Shown: positions 1 through 9,050, numbered from the stretch's first letter. The stretch is 64,000 nt of DNA from Phytoamicus setariae (GCF_016722925.1 NZ_JAEQNC010000002.1:1-64000), one strand, 5' to 3'. Numbers and translations: made by a program. Notes: generated from the letters alone by a model not told the origin.

Positions 1-88
1 TCGTCCATAGAACCTCCGTTCTGTGTCGCGCATAAAATAGCGGTCCAAGCACGGAGGTCTCTCAACTACGATGTAGAACACGTCCAGT

Positions 89-107
89 CCTCCACCGTAG
101 GTGGAGG
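89..107 (+). terminator. Hairpin near left edge, possible end of an upstream transcript
   Basis: Seven-base arms CCTCCAC and GTGGAGG enclose a 5-base loop and are followed by TTTACTT. It could terminate a rightward transcript that enters from outside the window, but no coding sequence for that transcript is visible. A separate, widely spaced inverted pair (ACCTCCGT at 12-19, ACGGAGGT at 51-58) lies just upstream. Its role is unknown. Confidence 0.3.
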
Positions 108-125
108 TTTACTTACTTCATAACG

Positions 126-154
126 AAAAAAGCGCCGGGCAGACCCGACGCTTT
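126..154 (-). terminator. Rho-independent terminator of the lipoprotein gene
   Basis: Read on the minus strand, a GC-rich stem (AAAGCG/CGCTTT outer arms with an inner CGGG/CCCG pairing) is followed by a run of T. It begins about 28 bases after the stop codon of the minus-strand lipoprotein gene, which is the expected place for its terminator. Confidence 0.7.
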
Positions 155-181
155 CCGATACATCGAATATTTCCGCGCTGG

Positions 182-589
182 TTACTTGGCGGCGTCCAGA
201 AATTGCTCGCACCAGGTCGGTTCGCCCTTGGCGCCCGTCTGCTTGTCCACGATCTTGGTGATCGACCTGATCATGTAGTTCTCGCCGACCGTCAGCTTGA
301 CCGTGCAGGAAAGGTACTGCGTGCGCGCCGAGGCCACGCGCTTGCGGCTTTTGCCTTCGCCTTCATACTGTGCGGGGATGCGGACTGTCTTGTAGCCGCC
401 ACGCCAGACATAGGTCGTCGACGAGCCGGTCTCTTCGTCCGATACCGGAGGACCGTAGGCGGCAAAGAACTTCCCGGCTTCCGTGCCGACCCAGCGCGCG
501 CTGAGAGGATCGGTGGACAGGCTTGCGGTGGTGGTGCATCCGGCGAGGGTCAGTGCCATGCCGGCGAGAAACAGCGAACGGAGATTCAT
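182..589 (-). CDS. Small outer-membrane or periplasmic lipoprotein of unknown function
   Basis: A 135-residue protein that starts at the ATG giving MNLRSLF, followed by a hydrophobic stretch and the lipobox LAGC with the lipidated Cys at residue 18. The reading frame is open further upstream, but the lipoprotein signal fixes this start. The mature part is short and polar. It contains two further Cys residues (in the YLSC and TWCEQ segments) that could pair, and a WRGGY segment. I do not recognise a named family; short SmpA/OmlA-like lipoproteins have similar size, but I see no decisive motif. It is monocistronic, divergent from dppA, and ends at a good terminator. Confidence 0.75.
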   Translation of the reverse strand: MNLRSLFLAGMALTLAGCTTTASLSTDPLSARWVGTEAGKFFAAYGPPVSDEETGSSTTYVWRGGYKTVRIPAQYEGEGKSRKRVASARTQYLSCTVKLTVGENYMIRSITKIVDKQTGAKGEPTWCEQFLDAAK

Positions 590-870
590 GCCTGAAACGA
601 TCCTTGTTGGTTGCCGGGCAAGCCGGCGTCGATACGGTGGGAGGTGCCGACAAACGCCATAATATGCTGTTGGCAAAAACGGAACTGGATTTTGGTTGTC
701 AACAGCCGTTTTTGTTCTTTTCTTGTCTCATTTGTTACAACTTGTTCCACAGAATTGACCTTTCGGAAAATATTTCTCCGGGTCCATATTGCATTTCGCT
801 TTTAAATGCGGTCCATTCCACGCAACCGGGCCGGTAGAGAAGCCGGTGCGGATATAACTTGGGGAAAGAC

Positions 871-2466
871 ATGAGAAAGCTAACCACTCTGCTGGCAGCA
901 ACTGCCATCGCGTCCGTTTTTGCCTATTCGGCGTCTGCCAAAACGCTGGTCTACTGCTCCGAAGCTTCGCCGGAAGGATTTGATCCTGGTCTTTACACAG
1001 GTGGTCAGACCTTTGACGCGTCCTCGCGTACCGCCTACAACCGCCTGGTCGAATTCAAGCACGGCAGCACCGAACTCGAGCCCGGCCTGGCCGAAAGCTG
1101 GACCGTTTCCGACGACGGCAAGGAATACACGTTCAAGCTCCGCGCCGGCGTGAAGTTCCAGACCACAGACTTTTTCACGCCAACTCGCGAACTGAACGCC
1201 GACGACGTGATTTTCTCCTTTGAGCGTCAGCTCAAGGCGGACAATCCGTGGAACAAGTATGTTGAAGGCGCTGCCTGGGAATATTCCGCCGGCATGGGCT
1301 TTCCGGAACTGATCAAGTCGGTCGAGAAGGTCGACGATCTCACGGTCAAGTTCGTCCTGAACCGTCCTGAAGCGCCGTTCCTCGCCGACCTCGGCATGGA
1401 CTTCGCCTCGATCATGTCCAAGGAATATGCCGACAAGCTGCAAGCTGATGGCAAGATGGCCCAGCTGAACCAGATGCCGCTCGGCACCGGTCCGTTCACG
1501 TTCGTCGGCTACCAGACCGATGCGGTCATTCGCTACAAGGCGCATCCCGACTATTGGCATGGCAAGGAAAAGATTGACGATCTCGTCTTCGCCATCACCA
1601 CGGATGCAGCGGTTCGCGCTCAGAAGCTGAAGGCCGGCGAATGCCACATCATGCCGTATCCGAATGCGGCCGATGTTGCTGAGCTGAAGAAGGATCCGAA
1701 CCTTAACGTCATCGAGCAGCCAGGCCTGAACGTTTCCTATCTGGCCTACAACACGCTTGTTGCACCGTTCGACAAGCCGGAAGTCCGCCGTGCGCTGAAC
1801 AAGGCGATCAACAAGCAGGCGATCGTCGACGCCGTGTTCCAGGGCGCGGCCCAGGTCGCCAAGAACCCGATCCCGCCGACGATGTGGTCGTATAACGACA
1901 AGATCGAGGACGACAAATACGATCCGGAAGCCGCCAAGAAGGAACTCGAAGCCGCTGGCGCTGCGGGCCTGAAGATGAAGCTCTGGGCAATGCCGGTCTC
2001 GCGTCCGTACATGCTCAACGCGCGTCGTGCGGCTGAACTGATGCAGGCCGACCTTGCCAAGATCGGCGTCGAAGTCGAGATCGTGTCTTTCGAATGGGCC
2101 GAATACCTCAAGCGTTCGTCTGACAAGGCGCGCGACGGTGCGGTCATCCTCGGCTGGACGGGTGACAATGGTGATCCGGACAACTTCCTCGATACGCTTC
2201 TTGGTTGCACGGCCGTGGGTGGCAACAACCGCGCGCAATGGTGCAACAAGGAGTTCGACGATCTCGTGAAGAAGGCCAAGCAGACTGCCGATCTGGCCGA
2301 GCGCACCAAGCTCTATGAAGAAGCTCAGGTGGTATTCAAGCGCGAAGCGCCGTGGGCGACGATCGACCACTCTGTCGGCTTTACGCCGGTCAGCAAAAAG
2401 GTCTCTGGATACTTCATGGACCCCCTTGGTATTCACCGTTTCGACGGTGTAGATGTTGCTGAGTAA
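871..2466 (+). CDS. dppA: Dipeptide ABC transporter, periplasmic substrate-binding protein
   Basis: A 531-residue family 5 extracellular solute-binding protein (SBP_bac_5), the ligand-capturing part of a dipeptide/oligopeptide importer. It has an N-terminal signal peptide (MRKLTTLLAATAIASVFA, cleavage near SASA-K), then the usual N-terminal pattern with SPEGFDP and a LVEFK...ELEPGLAESW segment that is typical of DppA/OppA. The ATG at 871 is preferred over an in-frame TTG at 859 because GGGGAAAG lies just before it. It heads an operon with dppB, dppC, an unknown membrane gene, dppD and dppF, and is separated from dppB by a strong hairpin. Substrate is inferred from family; other peptide-like ligands are possible. 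Confidence 0.92.
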   Translation: MRKLTTLLAATAIASVFAYSASAKTLVYCSEASPEGFDPGLYTGGQTFDASSRTAYNRLVEFKHGSTELEPGLAESWTVSDDGKEYTFKLRAGVKFQTTDFFTPTRELNADDVIFSFERQLKADNPWNKYVEGAAWEYSAGMGFPELIKSVEKVDDLTVKFVLNRPEAPFLADLGMDFASIMSKEYADKLQADGKMAQLNQMPLGTGPFTFVGYQTDAVIRYKAHPDYWHGKEKIDDLVFAITTDAAVRAQKLKAGECHIMPYPNAADVAELKKDPNLNVIEQPGLNVSYLAYNTLVAPFDKPEVRRALNKAINKQAIVDAVFQGAAQVAKNPIPPTMWSYNDKIEDDKYDPEAAKKELEAAGAAGLKMKLWAMPVSRPYMLNARRAAELMQADLAKIGVEVEIVSFEWAEYLKRSSDKARDGAVILGWTGDNGDPDNFLDTLLGCTAVGGNNRAQWCNKEFDDLVKKAKQTADLAERTKLYEEAQVVFKREAPWATIDHSVGFTPVSKKVSGYFMDPLGIHRFDGVDVAE

Positions 2467-2500
2467 CTAAATAAGGAATGCCGCATAAAGACGGCAGGTC

Positions 2501-2528
2501 CGGCGGGGTGGCTTTGGTCACCCCGCCG
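2501..2528 (+). promoter_or_regulatory. Intercistronic hairpin between dppA and dppB
   Basis: Perfect 10-base arms (CGGCGGGGTG and CACCCCGCCG) with an 8-base loop, in the 83-base gap between dppA and dppB. No T-run follows, so it is not a classical terminator. In other transport operons such structures protect the upstream mRNA from 3-prime decay and raise binding-protein level over permease level. That role here is inferred. Confidence 0.65.
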
Positions 2529-2549
2529 TAATAGATTGGATAGTTCCCC

Positions 2550-3554
2550 ATGCTGCGATTTTTGCTTGGCAGGCTTGCAGTCCTGATACCCACGTTTGTG
2601 GGCGTCGCATTGATTGCTTTTTCGTTCATCCGCCTGCTACCCGGCGATCCTGTCATGTTGATGTCGGGCGAACGGGTCATGGCTCCCGAGCGCTATGCCA
2701 AGGTCATGCATGACCTCGGGCTCGACCGGCCGTACTACGTGCAGTTCGTCGACTATTTCACCAACATCGTCAGTGGCAATTTCGGCAATTCGATCGTCAC
2801 GAAACGACCGGTGCTCGAAGATTTCATGACGCTGTTTCCAGCAACGCTAGAGCTGTCCTTCTGCGCCATCATCCTGGCGGTCGGACTTGGGATTCCGGCT
2901 GGCGTCATCGCTGCGCTGAAGCGAGGCACATGGCTCGACCAGACTGTCATGGGCACGGCTCTGGTCGGTTATTCCATGCCGATCTTCTGGTGGGGCCTGT
3001 TGCTGATCATCTTCTTCTCGGGCTATCTCGGCTGGACACCCGTCTCCGGCCGCATTTCCCTGATGTATTTCTTCCCACCGGTTACCGGCTTCATGCTGAT
3101 CGACAGCCTGCTGTCTGGTCAGGCCGGCGCCTTCAAATCGGCGCTGAGCCATTTGATCCTGCCGTCGATCGTGCTGGCGACCATTCCGCTGGCCGTCATC
3201 GCCCGGCAGACTCGGTCGGCCATGCTGGAAGTGCTGGGCGAAGACTATGTTCGCACGGCGCGCGCCAAGGGGCTGTCGCCGTTCCGCGTGGTCGGCGTGC
3301 ATGCATTGCGCAACGCCATGATCCCCGTCGTCACCACCATCGGCCTGCAGGTCGGCGTGTTGCTGGCCGGCGCGATTTTGACGGAATCGATTTTCTCCTG
3401 GCCGGGGATCGGCAAGTGGATGGTCGACGCGGTGTTCAAGCGTGACTATGTGGTTGTGCAGGGTGGACTGCTGCTGATCGCGGCGGTGATCATGCTGGTC
3501 AACCTGATCGTGGATCTTCTCTACGGGTTCCTGAACCCGCGGATCGGGCGGTAG
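2550..3554 (+). CDS. dppB: Dipeptide ABC transporter permease, DppB type
   Basis: A 334-residue inner-membrane permease of the DppB/OppB family. TM1 spans about residues 8-30 (LIPTFVGVALIAFSFIRLLPGD, the usual opening of the family). A periplasmic loop and further helices begin near residues 97, 133, 205 and 295. The cytoplasmic EAA loop that docks with the ATPases is visible at about residues 233-250 (YVRTARAKGLSPF). Length is normal. It is followed ten bases later by dppC, so the two permeases are probably co-translated. The ribosome binding site before the ATG is weak, consistent with lower expression than dppA. Confidence 0.92.
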   Translation: MLRFLLGRLAVLIPTFVGVALIAFSFIRLLPGDPVMLMSGERVMAPERYAKVMHDLGLDRPYYVQFVDYFTNIVSGNFGNSIVTKRPVLEDFMTLFPATLELSFCAIILAVGLGIPAGVIAALKRGTWLDQTVMGTALVGYSMPIFWWGLLLIIFFSGYLGWTPVSGRISLMYFFPPVTGFMLIDSLLSGQAGAFKSALSHLILPSIVLATIPLAVIARQTRSAMLEVLGEDYVRTARAKGLSPFRVVGVHALRNAMIPVVTTIGLQVGVLLAGAILTESIFSWPGIGKWMVDAVFKRDYVVVQGGLLLIAAVIMLVNLIVDLLYGFLNPRIGR

Positions 3555-3564
3555 GATAGAGCTC

Positions 3565-4458
3565 ATGGCAAGCACCGAAACCACTCGAACCGCCCCGCCT
3601 TCGGCTCTCGCCGAGTTCTGGTTCTATTTTTCCCACAACACAGGGGCCGTTATCGGTCTCGTCATCTTCGCAGCCGTCCTGCTCATTGCGATCTTCGCGC
3701 CCGTGGTGGCGCCATATCTGCCGCATGACCAGGATCGCGCCAAGCTCTTGCTGCCACCCTTCTGGATGGAAGGTGGCACGACGAGCTTTCTGCTCGGCAC
3801 CGACGCGGTCGGACGCGATATCCTCTCGCGCCTTATCTATGGTGCACGGTTTTCGCTGTTCATCGGTCTTGTCGTGGTGACACTGTCAGTGCTCTCCGGG
3901 GTGTTGATCGGTCTGATCGCCGGTTACTTCGGCGGCAAGATCGATACGATCATCATGCGGATCATGGATATCATCCTGGCATTTCCGTCTCTGCTGCTCG
4001 CATTGGTGCTGGTGGCGGTGCTTGGGCCGGGACTGCTGAATGCGATGATCGCGATTTCCCTTGTCAACCAACCGCATTTCGTCCGCCTGACGCGCGCTGC
4101 CGTGATGATCGAGCGGAACAAGGATTATGTCGTCGGCTCGCGTGTTGCCGGTGCTGGTACGCTGCGGCTGATGTTCTTGACCATCCTGCCGAATTGCCTG
4201 GCACCACTGATCGTTCAGGCGACACTGGCTTTCTCCGCCGCGATCCTCGATGCGGCCGCTCTCGGCTTCCTCGGCATGGGAGCGCAACCGCCGACTCCGG
4301 AATGGGGAACCATGCTGGCAGAGGCCCGCGAATTCATCCAGCGCGCCTGGTGGGTTGTGACCTTTCCGGGTCTGGCGATCCTCATCACGGTGCTTGCCAT
4401 CAATCTGATGGGCGATGGCCTGCGCGATGCGCTCGACCCCAAGCTCAAGAGGTCGTGA
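3565..4458 (+). CDS. dppC: Dipeptide ABC transporter permease, DppC type
   Basis: A 297-residue second permease subunit that pairs with DppB. It starts with a short cytoplasmic N terminus, then TM1 at about residues 26-52 (NTGAVIGLVIFAAVLLIAIFAP), the LLGTDAVGRDILSRLIYGAR motif that is highly conserved in DppC/OppC, and five more helices. The EAA loop lies at about residues 190-210 (SRVAGAGTLRLMF). Normal length. The stop codon is only two bases from the start of the next gene, a small membrane protein not normally part of this transporter. Confidence 0.92.
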   Translation: MASTETTRTAPPSALAEFWFYFSHNTGAVIGLVIFAAVLLIAIFAPVVAPYLPHDQDRAKLLLPPFWMEGGTTSFLLGTDAVGRDILSRLIYGARFSLFIGLVVVTLSVLSGVLIGLIAGYFGGKIDTIIMRIMDIILAFPSLLLALVLVAVLGPGLLNAMIAISLVNQPHFVRLTRAAVMIERNKDYVVGSRVAGAGTLRLMFLTILPNCLAPLIVQATLAFSAAILDAAALGFLGMGAQPPTPEWGTMLAEAREFIQRAWWVVTFPGLAILITVLAINLMGDGLRDALDPKLKRS

Positions 4459-4460
4459 CG

Positions 4461-5048
4461 ATGAATTGCTCTCTGATCTTCTCGGGCTATCCGCTTTTGG
4501 CAACAGTGCTCTCGCTGTTGCTGGCTGCAACGCTGGTCTGGCGTATGATGCACGCAGGCGACACCATGAGGCGGGCCGTTGCCCTGTCCGGCATTGGCGG
4601 CGGATTCCGTATACGCAGGCTCGCGCATGACTACGCTGCACTCATGCGGCAGGCCCGATCCATGATCGAACATGGATCCGACGCAAGCGAAATACTCGAG
4701 CGGGCGATTGGTGTCGTCCGGACCCGCCGGCTCTTTGTCATGTCGTTGCTTTTCCTCGCCTGGGCTGCCGGCATGGCGCTGGTGGTGCAGTTTGCCAGCG
4801 GCAATTCGGCCTGCCTGAAGACGATGGCCAGCGCCTTGACACTGCAACTGGACACGACGGTGGCGCATGCAAAGCCAGATGCCCAAGATGCCAGTCCGAT
4901 GGTTGCAGGCAAGCAGCTGACGACGTTGCAACGGCGGTCAGTTACCCAGCAGGGTTTCTCCGGTACGGCGGTCGGGGCGGAGCCTCGTGGCCAAAAACTA
5001 TCGACCATTCCCGCCAAGCGGACGGAGGTTGCAAATGGCCCTGCTTGA
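4461..5048 (+). CDS. Unknown two-helix membrane protein inside the dpp operon
   Basis: A 195-residue protein that I do not recognise. The ATG lies two bases after the dppC stop, and its own stop overlaps the start of dppD by 14 bases, so it is very likely translated with the transporter. Two membrane segments are visible, at about residues 10-27 and 90-110. Between them is a charged segment with a heptad-like helix (residues 50-85, RRLAHDYAALMRQARSMIEHGSD). The helical hairpin vaguely recalls flagellar motor/ExbB-type proteins, but no signature is present. The C-terminal 80 residues are polar, Gln/Thr/Ala-rich and probably disordered. Function unknown; an accessory or regulator of the importer is possible. 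Confidence 0.65.
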   Translation: MNCSLIFSGYPLLATVLSLLLAATLVWRMMHAGDTMRRAVALSGIGGGFRIRRLAHDYAALMRQARSMIEHGSDASEILERAIGVVRTRRLFVMSLLFLAWAAGMALVVQFASGNSACLKTMASALTLQLDTTVAHAKPDAQDASPMVAGKQLTTLQRRSVTQQGFSGTAVGAEPRGQKLSTIPAKRTEVANGPA

Positions 5049-6036
5049 AATCCGCAACCTGACGGTTGAATTCGAAACCACTTCTGGCCTGTTCCGCGCG
5101 GTAGACGGCGTATCGCTGGCCTGCGACCATGGCGAGATATTGGCAATTGTCGGGGAATCCGGCTCAGGAAAGTCCGTTGCCATGCTTGCCGTCATGGGCC
5201 TTTTGCCCTGGACGGCAAACATCACCGCCGACGCGATGTTGTTCGATGGCCGGGATTTGCAGACGTTGTCGGCCGACGAGCGCCGCAAGATCATTGGCAA
5301 GGACATCGCCATGATCTTTCAGGAGCCGATGACCAGCCTCAATCCGTGCTTCACGGTCGGCTATCAGATCGAGGAGGCACTCAAGGTGCATCTTGGTCTG
5401 GACAAGGCGGCCCGCCGAACGCGCGCCATTGAGTTGCTGCGCAAGGTTGGTATCCCAGCGCCCGAGAGCCGGCTGAGCAATTTCCCACACCAGATGTCGG
5501 GCGGCATGAGCCAGCGGGTCATGATCGCCATGGCGTTGTCGTGCAATCCCAAGCTTCTGATCGCCGACGAGCCGACCACTGCGCTCGACGTGACCATCCA
5601 GGCGCAGATTCTTGACCTGCTCATTCGGCTGCAGCAGGAAGAAGGCATGGGGCTGGTGCTGATCACCCACGACATGTGCGTGGTTGCAGAAACCGCCGAG
5701 CGTGTGCAGGTGCAATATGCCGGCCAGAAGGTCGAGGAACAGACGGTGATCGAACTGTTTGGCGATCCGCATCATCCTTACACCGCAGCTCTGCTGGCGG
5801 CTCTTCCCGAGCGTGCCGTTGCGGGCGGGCGCTTGCCGTCGATCGCTGGCGTCGTTCCGGGCCATCATGACAGGCCGACCGGCTGCCTCTTCTCGCCGCG
5901 TTGCGCATTCGTCACCGAGCTCTGTCGAAAGACGGTGTCCCGGCAGGGGACGGAATACGGCTCGGCGCTGTGCAACTACCCACTCAAATCAGGCAGGCCG
6001 ACCGGCCATCCCGCATATCAGGGAGAGCTGGCATGA
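5035..6036 (+). CDS. dppD: Dipeptide ABC transporter ATP-binding protein, DppD type
   Basis: A 333-residue ABC ATPase that energises the DppBC channel. Walker A is GESGSGKSV (residues 40-48), the signature is MSGGMSQRV, Walker B is [12 protein letters not shown], and the C-terminal oligopeptide extension has the conserved CLFSPRCAF cysteine pattern. The ATG at 5035 is chosen because GGAGG lies at 5024-5028 and the protein then begins [13 protein letters not shown] like its relatives. It overlaps the preceding unknown gene by 14 bases and the following dppF by four (ATGA), so translation is coupled. Confidence 0.93.
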   Translation: MALLEIRNLTVEFETTSGLFRAVDGVSLACDHGEILAIVGESGSGKSVAMLAVMGLLPWTANITADAMLFDGRDLQTLSADERRKIIGKDIAMIFQEPMTSLNPCFTVGYQIEEALKVHLGLDKAARRTRAIELLRKVGIPAPESRLSNFPHQMSGGMSQRVMIAMALSCNPKLLIADEPTTALDVTIQAQILDLLIRLQQEEGMGLVLITHDMCVVAETAERVQVQYAGQKVEEQTVIELFGDPHHPYTAALLAALPERAVAGGRLPSIAGVVPGHHDRPTGCLFSPRCAFVTELCRKTVSRQGTEYGSALCNYPLKSGRPTGHPAYQGELA

Positions 6037-6983
6037 CCGAAGCCATCATCCACGGCACCGATCTCAAGCGTTTCTACCAAGTCGGAGGCGGGCTCCTTTC
6101 CAAGCCAGCCACCGTAAAGGCGCTGAACGGGCTTAGCTTTTCGCTGGAGTCGGGCAAGACCCTTGCCGTTGTCGGCGAATCCGGCTGCGGAAAATCCACG
6201 CTCGCGCGTCTGGTGACGATGATCGAGGAGCCGACTGAAGGCAGCCTGACGATCAAGGGGCAAAAGGCCGACCCGTCCGACAAGACATTGCGCTCGACCG
6301 TTCAGATCGTTTTTCAGAATCCGTATGGCTCGCTCAATCCGCGCAAGAAGATTGGCGCGATTCTCGAGGAGCCGCTGAAGATCAACCTGCCTGACGACGC
6401 CGCCACACGCCGCGCCAAGGCGCTCGACATGCTGTCGAAGGTCGGGCTGCGCCCCGAGCACTATGATCGCTATCCCCATATGTTTTCGGGCGGTCAGCGC
6501 CAGCGCATCGCCATCGCCCGCGCGCTGATGCTGAGGCCCAAGGTGCTGGTGCTTGACGAGCCTGTTTCGGCGCTCGATCTGTCTATCCAGGCCCAGGTGC
6601 TCAATCTGCTGATGGATCTGCAGAAGGAAATGGGACTGGCCTATCTCTTCATCTCGCATGGTCTGTCTGTCGTGCGCCATATCGCCGACGACGTGATGGT
6701 GATGTATCTCGGCAAGCCGGTTGAATCAGGCCCGGTCGAGGAGGTCTACAATCATCCGCGCCACCCCTATACGGCCGCGCTGCTGTCGGCGACACCGATT
6801 GCCGACCCGACCCGCAAGAAGCGTCGCATCGAACTCAAGGGCGAACTTCCTTCTCCGCTCAATCCGCCGCCGGGGTGCCCGTTCAATCCGCGTTGCGCCT
6901 ATGCGACGGATGTCTGCCGGCAGACGATGCCCGAGGCGACGGTCGTGGGCGAGCACAGCTTTTACTGCTATCATCCGCTCTGA
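6033..6983 (+). CDS. dppF: Dipeptide ABC transporter ATP-binding protein, DppF type
   Basis: A 316-residue second ATPase of the importer, forming the heterodimer with DppD. Walker A GESGCGKST (about residues 48-56), signature FSGGQRQRIAIARAL, Walker B VLVLDEPVSALD, H-loop SHGLSVV, and a C-terminal oligopeptide-type domain with CPFNPRCAYA. The start is the ATG in the ATGA overlap with dppD, which gives [15 protein letters not shown]. Last transporter gene of the operon; 24 bases separate it from the AhpD-like gene, which may be cotranscribed. Confidence 0.93.
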   Translation: MTEAIIHGTDLKRFYQVGGGLLSKPATVKALNGLSFSLESGKTLAVVGESGCGKSTLARLVTMIEEPTEGSLTIKGQKADPSDKTLRSTVQIVFQNPYGSLNPRKKIGAILEEPLKINLPDDAATRRAKALDMLSKVGLRPEHYDRYPHMFSGGQRQRIAIARALMLRPKVLVLDEPVSALDLSIQAQVLNLLMDLQKEMGLAYLFISHGLSVVRHIADDVMVMYLGKPVESGPVEEVYNHPRHPYTAALLSATPIADPTRKKRRIELKGELPSPLNPPPGCPFNPRCAYATDVCRQTMPEATVVGEHSFYCYHPL

Positions 6984-7007
6984 TCTTTCCAGTCGGAGTG
7001 GCACGAC

Positions 7008-7592
7008 ATGTTCTTGCAAAACGTGGAAGAGAACGAGGGAACCGGCCGGGTCGGTGAAATCTACCGAAAGCAGCTGGACGCGCAGAGGTTTGTCATGGAG
7101 GCAACGAAATGCTTCACGACACGGCCGGACCTGCTGCCGATCTATACCGATTTCAACGATGCTATCCGGGCGGGTTTTTCGCTGGGCATGCGCGAATGGC
7201 GGCTCATCACCTTCATTGCCGCGCGCGATATTCCATCCACCTATTGCTCGCATGTCTACGGCAAGCAACTCATCGCCGATCTCGGTTCGACCGAAGCGGT
7301 GCTCGCGGTGCAGCGCGATTTCCGCAATGCCGGCCTGAGCGTGGCTGATGTCGAAATGCTCGCCTATGCCGAAAAGATCACCCGCGCCGCTTCATCGGTA
7401 GAACAAGGCGATATCGATCGCCTTCGTGCAGTGGGGTTCACAGACCAGCAGATCTCGGACATTGCGCTTTGTGCATCTTTCCGTTCCTTCGTCAGCCGGT
7501 TTTTCGATGCCGTTGGAGCAGGGCCGGAAGCGCATTATCTCAGCGGGGACGCGGCGTTTCGCGCGGCGATGACGGTCGGCAAAGCGATCTGA
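7008..7592 (+). CDS. AhpD/carboxymuconolactone-decarboxylase-like protein
   Basis: A 194-residue, mainly helical protein of the AhpD-like (CMD/peroxidase-related) family. These usually act as thiol peroxidases or their reductants through a CxxC...H motif. Here the corresponding segment reads STYCSHVYG (about residues 82-90), so the first Cys is replaced by Ser and one Cys and one His remain. Redox activity by the usual disulfide mechanism is therefore doubtful, although single-Cys members exist. It starts 24 bases after dppF with GGAGTGG upstream and could be the last gene of the dpp operon. Function uncertain. Confidence 0.75.
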   Translation: MFLQNVEENEGTGRVGEIYRKQLDAQRFVMEATKCFTTRPDLLPIYTDFNDAIRAGFSLGMREWRLITFIAARDIPSTYCSHVYGKQLIADLGSTEAVLAVQRDFRNAGLSVADVEMLAYAEKITRAASSVEQGDIDRLRAVGFTDQQISDIALCASFRSFVSRFFDAVGAGPEAHYLSGDAAFRAAMTVGKAI

Positions 7593-7750
7593 AAACGTGC
7601 CGCAGGTCTCGATGTCGCAGGTCGATTTTATCAGCGCGTTACCGATTGTCTTGCTGTATAAGTCACTCGAAACATGAGGGCGCAGCACTTGTTTTCGCTG
7701 TGTTCCAGTTGCTTTCGACCCGGGTCATCGGACAATTCCAAAGTTCATCC

Positions 7751-8905
7751 ATGCGTAGTGCTCTTACCATTCTCACTGTTGCGGTTCTGTCATCGGGGAC
7801 GGTGGCTCAGGCCGCGGACGTCGCCTTTCCCACAAGGGAAAAGCTCGGCGAGGCCCTGTTTTTCGATGTGAACCTGTCGAAGAACCGCACGCAGTCCTGT
7901 TCAACATGCCACATGCCCGACATTGGCTTTTCCGACCGTCAGGGTGCGATTGCAGGCAACGCGGTGTCCGTGGGCGACGACGGCAAGTCTGTTGGGGATC
8001 GCAACGCGCCTTCGGCCGCTTATGCCGCGTTGACTCCGCCCTTTCACAAGGATGTGAACGGTGCCTATCTGGGTGGCCAGTTCTGGGATGGCCGCGCCAG
8101 TTCGCTTGAGGACCAGGCAGCAGGGCCGCCGCTCAACCCGGGCGAGATGGGCATGCCGGACGCGAAGGCCGTGGCCGAACGGCTGAAGGAAAACCCGGAC
8201 TATGTCGCGGCATTTTCCGCGCTTTTTGGTGCCGACGTATTGAAGGATCCCAATCAGGCCTTCCGGGCAACCACGGAGGCGATCGCCGCCTTCGAGCGCA
8301 CACCGGAATTTGCACCGTTCGATTCCCGTTATGATCGCTATCTCAAAGGCGAGGTGAAGTTCACCGAGCAGGAGGAGCTTGGCCGGACGCTGTTCTTCTC
8401 GACGCAGTTCACCAACTGCAATCTCTGCCACGACGTGAAGGGCGCCGGCGGCAAGTTCGAGACGTCGACTTTCTCTTCGCACAAATATTTCAACATCGGG
8501 GTTCCCGCCAATGCGGCGATCCGGGCAACGAACGGCACCAGTTCCGGGTTCGTCGATGCCGGGCTTGCCGCCAATCCGCTGGTTAACGGCAACCCGATGG
8601 AGCGCGGCAAGTTCAAGGTTCCGGGCCTCAGGAATGTCGCTGTCACCGGTCCCTATATGCACAATGGCGTGTTCGGCGACCTGCGCACGGTGATCCTGTT
8701 CTACAACAAGTACAATTCCAAGAAGAAGAGCCGCCAGATCAACCCCGAGACCGGCCAGCGCTGGGCGGATGCCGAGATATCGGACAATCTGGCCAGAAAG
8801 GAACTGGAGACAGGTCCCGGCCTTGACGACAAACGCGTCGATGCGCTGGTGGCATTCCTGAAAACACTGACGGACAAGCGGTACGAGCATCTGTTGGATA
8901 AGTGA
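7751..8905 (+). CDS. Dihaem cytochrome c peroxidase family protein
   Basis: A 384-residue periplasmic protein of the bacterial dihaem cytochrome c peroxidase/MauG family, which reduces H2O2 using electrons from cytochrome c or oxidises protein side chains. Signal peptide at residues 1-21 (MRSALTILTVAVLSSGTVAQA). Two c-type haem motifs are seen: CSTCH at 50-54 and CNLCH at 223-227, with the expected spacing of about 170 residues. The segments FWDGRASSLEDQA and the GKFKVPGLRNV...GPYMHNGVF block are typical of the family. Length is slightly above classical CcpA. It stands alone with a 158-base upstream gap. The physiological electron donor cannot be told from sequence. Confidence 0.88.
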   Translation: MRSALTILTVAVLSSGTVAQAADVAFPTREKLGEALFFDVNLSKNRTQSCSTCHMPDIGFSDRQGAIAGNAVSVGDDGKSVGDRNAPSAAYAALTPPFHKDVNGAYLGGQFWDGRASSLEDQAAGPPLNPGEMGMPDAKAVAERLKENPDYVAAFSALFGADVLKDPNQAFRATTEAIAAFERTPEFAPFDSRYDRYLKGEVKFTEQEELGRTLFFSTQFTNCNLCHDVKGAGGKFETSTFSSHKYFNIGVPANAAIRATNGTSSGFVDAGLAANPLVNGNPMERGKFKVPGLRNVAVTGPYMHNGVFGDLRTVILFYNKYNSKKKSRQINPETGQRWADAEISDNLARKELETGPGLDDKRVDALVAFLKTLTDKRYEHLLDK

Positions 8906-8976
8906 TCTCGGTGCTGCGCTCGCGACCATCCGGAATATGTCCCGCGCGGATCATCCTCGGCCCCGCCGCGAGTCAT

Positions 8977-9050
8977 CCTCGGGCTTGACCCGAGGACCCA
9001 TCTTCAAGCTTCACACCTCTGGATCATGGGTCCTCGGGTCAAGCCCGAGG
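8977..9050. repeat. Perfect 25-base inverted repeat (intergenic palindromic element)
   Basis: Two 25-base arms (8977-9001 and 9026-9050) are exact reverse complements around a 24-base centre. Each arm is itself nearly palindromic (CCTCGGGCTTGACCCGAGG). The element lies between the cytochrome peroxidase and a secreted-protein gene. Elements with this CTCGGGCTTGACCCGAG core are common between genes in Rhizobiales, so it is read as a dispersed repeat rather than a gene-specific terminator, although it could fold strongly in either transcript. Confidence 0.8.

Noticed and set aside
880-2436. Long open frame (518 codons) on the minus strand over dppA
   Set aside because: It lies opposite a clear family 5 binding protein, is Arg/His-rich in its translation and has no ribosome binding site; it is a shadow of GC-rich codon use.
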